Source of the DNA: Sulfurovum sp.
Lineage (GTDB): Bacteria; Campylobacterota; Campylobacteria; Campylobacterales; Sulfurovaceae
Assembly: GCA_027062365.1 (NCBI GenBank)
Contig: JAMOTK010000041.1
Location: forward strand, 1 to 33,507
DNA: 33,507 nucleotides
Direction: 5' to 3'
Shown here: piece by piece, positions 32,791 to 33,507 of the stretch
Layout of the letters: each line of letters opens with the position of its first letter
Position numbering within the stretch: position 1 is the first letter of the stretch
Made by a program: the position numbers and the translations under genes
The notes under the pieces: generated by a model
Seen by the model: the letters and a program-made list of their open reading frames with translations, nothing else
Databases searched by the model: none
Told to the model about the DNA's origin: nothing

Positions 32791-33243
32791 ATGAAAATAA
32801 ACAGACTTAAAAGTTATGGCTCTCGTGCTGATAAAGCTATGACAACTTGGATACAGCTTTTTCGCTCTTTTAATAAAATAAGAGCTAAAGAGTCACTTTA
32901 TATTCAATCATGTGATTTAACCATGAACCAGTTTCAAGTTTTAGAAGTTTTATACCATAGGGGTGATTTGAGTATTGGTGCTATAACCAAACTTACGATG
33001 GGAACACCTGGTAATATTACTGTTGTTGTAAGAAACCTAAAAAGAGATGGTTTAGTTAATTCAGTTCCTGATTCAAAAGATAAAAGGTCTTCGATACTCT
33101 CTATAACCAAAAAGGGAAAAGATATTATCGAGCAGTTGTTTCCACAGCATGCCAAAAATCTACAAAGTTATTTTGAGGTTTTAGATGATGATGAGATGGA
33201 AATTTTATTTAGCTTATTAAGAAAGTTACACAAAGCACAGTAG
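32791..33243 (+). CDS. MarR-family transcriptional regulator
   Basis: 150 residues from the ATG at 32791, for which AAGG lies 10 bp upstream; the ATG at 32782 is only 1 bp from that site. It has the MarR winged-helix fold: helices (TTWIQLFRSFNKI), TMNQFQVLEVLYHRGDLSIGAITK, the recognition helix GTPGNITVVVRNLKRDGLV, and the wing PDSKDKRSSILSITKKGKD with the Asp-x-Arg of the family. It has a single Cys (near residue 42, YIQSCDL), which could sense redox state. Its operator lies between its own -35 and -10, so it should repress itself. The downstream CDGSH gene has the same palindrome. Confidence 0.9.
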   Translation: MKINRLKSYGSRADKAMTTWIQLFRSFNKIRAKESLYIQSCDLTMNQFQVLEVLYHRGDLSIGAITKLTMGTPGNITVVVRNLKRDGLVNSVPDSKDKRSSILSITKKGKDIIEQLFPQHAKNLQSYFEVLDDDEMEILFSLLRKLHKAQ

Positions 33244-33259
33244 CTTTTTTTTAAATATA

Positions 33260-33276
33260 TACTACTAGTTAGTAAT
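33260..33276. promoter_or_regulatory. Second copy of the MarR operator, before the CDGSH gene
   Basis: TACTACTAGTTAGTAAT is the reverse complement of the site at 32750-32766 with one difference. It lies between the MarR stop and the CDGSH start, 14 bp before the latter, so the same regulator probably controls both. Confidence 0.65.
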
Positions 33277-33290
33277 TAAAGGATTATATT

Positions 33291-33506
33291 ATGTCACAAC
33301 CAGTACAAATGAATTTAGAAGCAGGAAAAGAGTATCACTACTGCACATGTGGTAAAAGTAAGGATGGTGTTTTATGTGATGGCTCACATAAAGGGACAGA
33401 TTTTACACCTACAGCATTTAGTGTAAAAGAGAGTAAAGAGTATTATTTATGTTCATGTAAAAAAAGTGCTAATGAGCCTTTTTGCGATGGCACACATACA
33501 AAATAA
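33291..33506 (+). CDS. Two-motif CDGSH iron-sulfur protein
   Basis: 71 residues with two copies of the CDGSH motif: CTCGKSKDGVLCDGSH and CSCKKSANEPFCDGTH. Each has the three Cys and one His that hold a [2Fe-2S] cluster, as in mitoNEET-related proteins, and the double motif is the compact bacterial type. The cluster may serve redox sensing, iron or sulfur handling, or repair. AAGGA lies 7 bp before the ATG. It is probably under the MarR regulator just upstream. The stop TAA is complete at 33504-33506, so the gene is not cut by the window end. Confidence 0.93.
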   Translation: MSQPVQMNLEAGKEYHYCTCGKSKDGVLCDGSHKGTDFTPTAFSVKESKEYYLCSCKKSANEPFCDGTHTK

Positions 33507-33507
33507 G

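Noticed and set aside
1-33507. CRISPR array or prophage
   Set aside because: No regularly spaced direct repeats with unique spacers and no cas, integrase, capsid or tail genes were seen.

Overview
The window is AT-rich DNA from a Campylobacterota-type bacterium, most like a sulfur-oxidising Sulfurovum/Sulfurimonas relative. Supporting signs are the short ThrRS form typical of that phylum, histidine kinases with the HQWRQPL motif, a MutS7-type MutS fused to HNH, a two-motif CDGSH protein, and low GC with purine-rich Shine-Dalgarno sites. The species cannot be fixed from the sequence alone.

Layout. (1) 1-4.8 kb is an accessory segment. It holds the 3' end of an IS66-type transposase, a PIN-toxin/antitoxin pair, a PLD-family nuclease or lipase, an Rpn-like PD-(D/E)XK nuclease with a 12-bp repeat, and a RlaP-like nucleotidyltransferase. 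Copies or halves of one short dispersed repeat lie next to the 3' ends of these minus-strand genes. (2) 4.9-5.6 kb is rpmI-rplT. (3) 5.7-25.1 kb is a block of about 19.5 kb between rpmI-rplT and thrS-infC, genes that are neighbours in many bacteria. It is dominated by cell-envelope functions: a delta-class carbonic anhydrase lipoprotein, a sensor kinase/response regulator pair plus a stand-alone receiver, a large autotransporter, a lipoprotein hydrolase, a TonB-dependent receptor, a small His-rich outer-membrane protein, MutS7-HNH, an unknown AT-rich gene, ApbE, an FMN-binding protein with two small membrane proteins, and a porin. (4) 25.1-28.6 kb holds infC, thrS and a diguanylate cyclase. 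(5) 28.7-33.5 kb holds tRNA-Val, a possible structured RNA, a small membrane-anchored protein, an OmpA-family lipoprotein, typA/bipA, and a MarR regulator with a CDGSH iron-sulfur protein.

How parts fit together. The strongest regulatory signal is a Pho-box-like direct repeat: two TCAC half-sites exactly 11 bp apart. It occurs upstream of the carbonic anhydrase, the autotransporter, the small outer-membrane protein and the kinase/receiver intergenic region. This suggests a local regulon driven by the OmpR/PhoB-type regulator encoded in the same block. A second unit, with Fur-box-like sequence between the FMN-binding protein operon and the porin, looks like an iron-responsive extracytoplasmic flavin electron-transfer module served by the adjacent ApbE. 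A third is a MarR repressor with matching palindromes at its own promoter and before the CDGSH gene.
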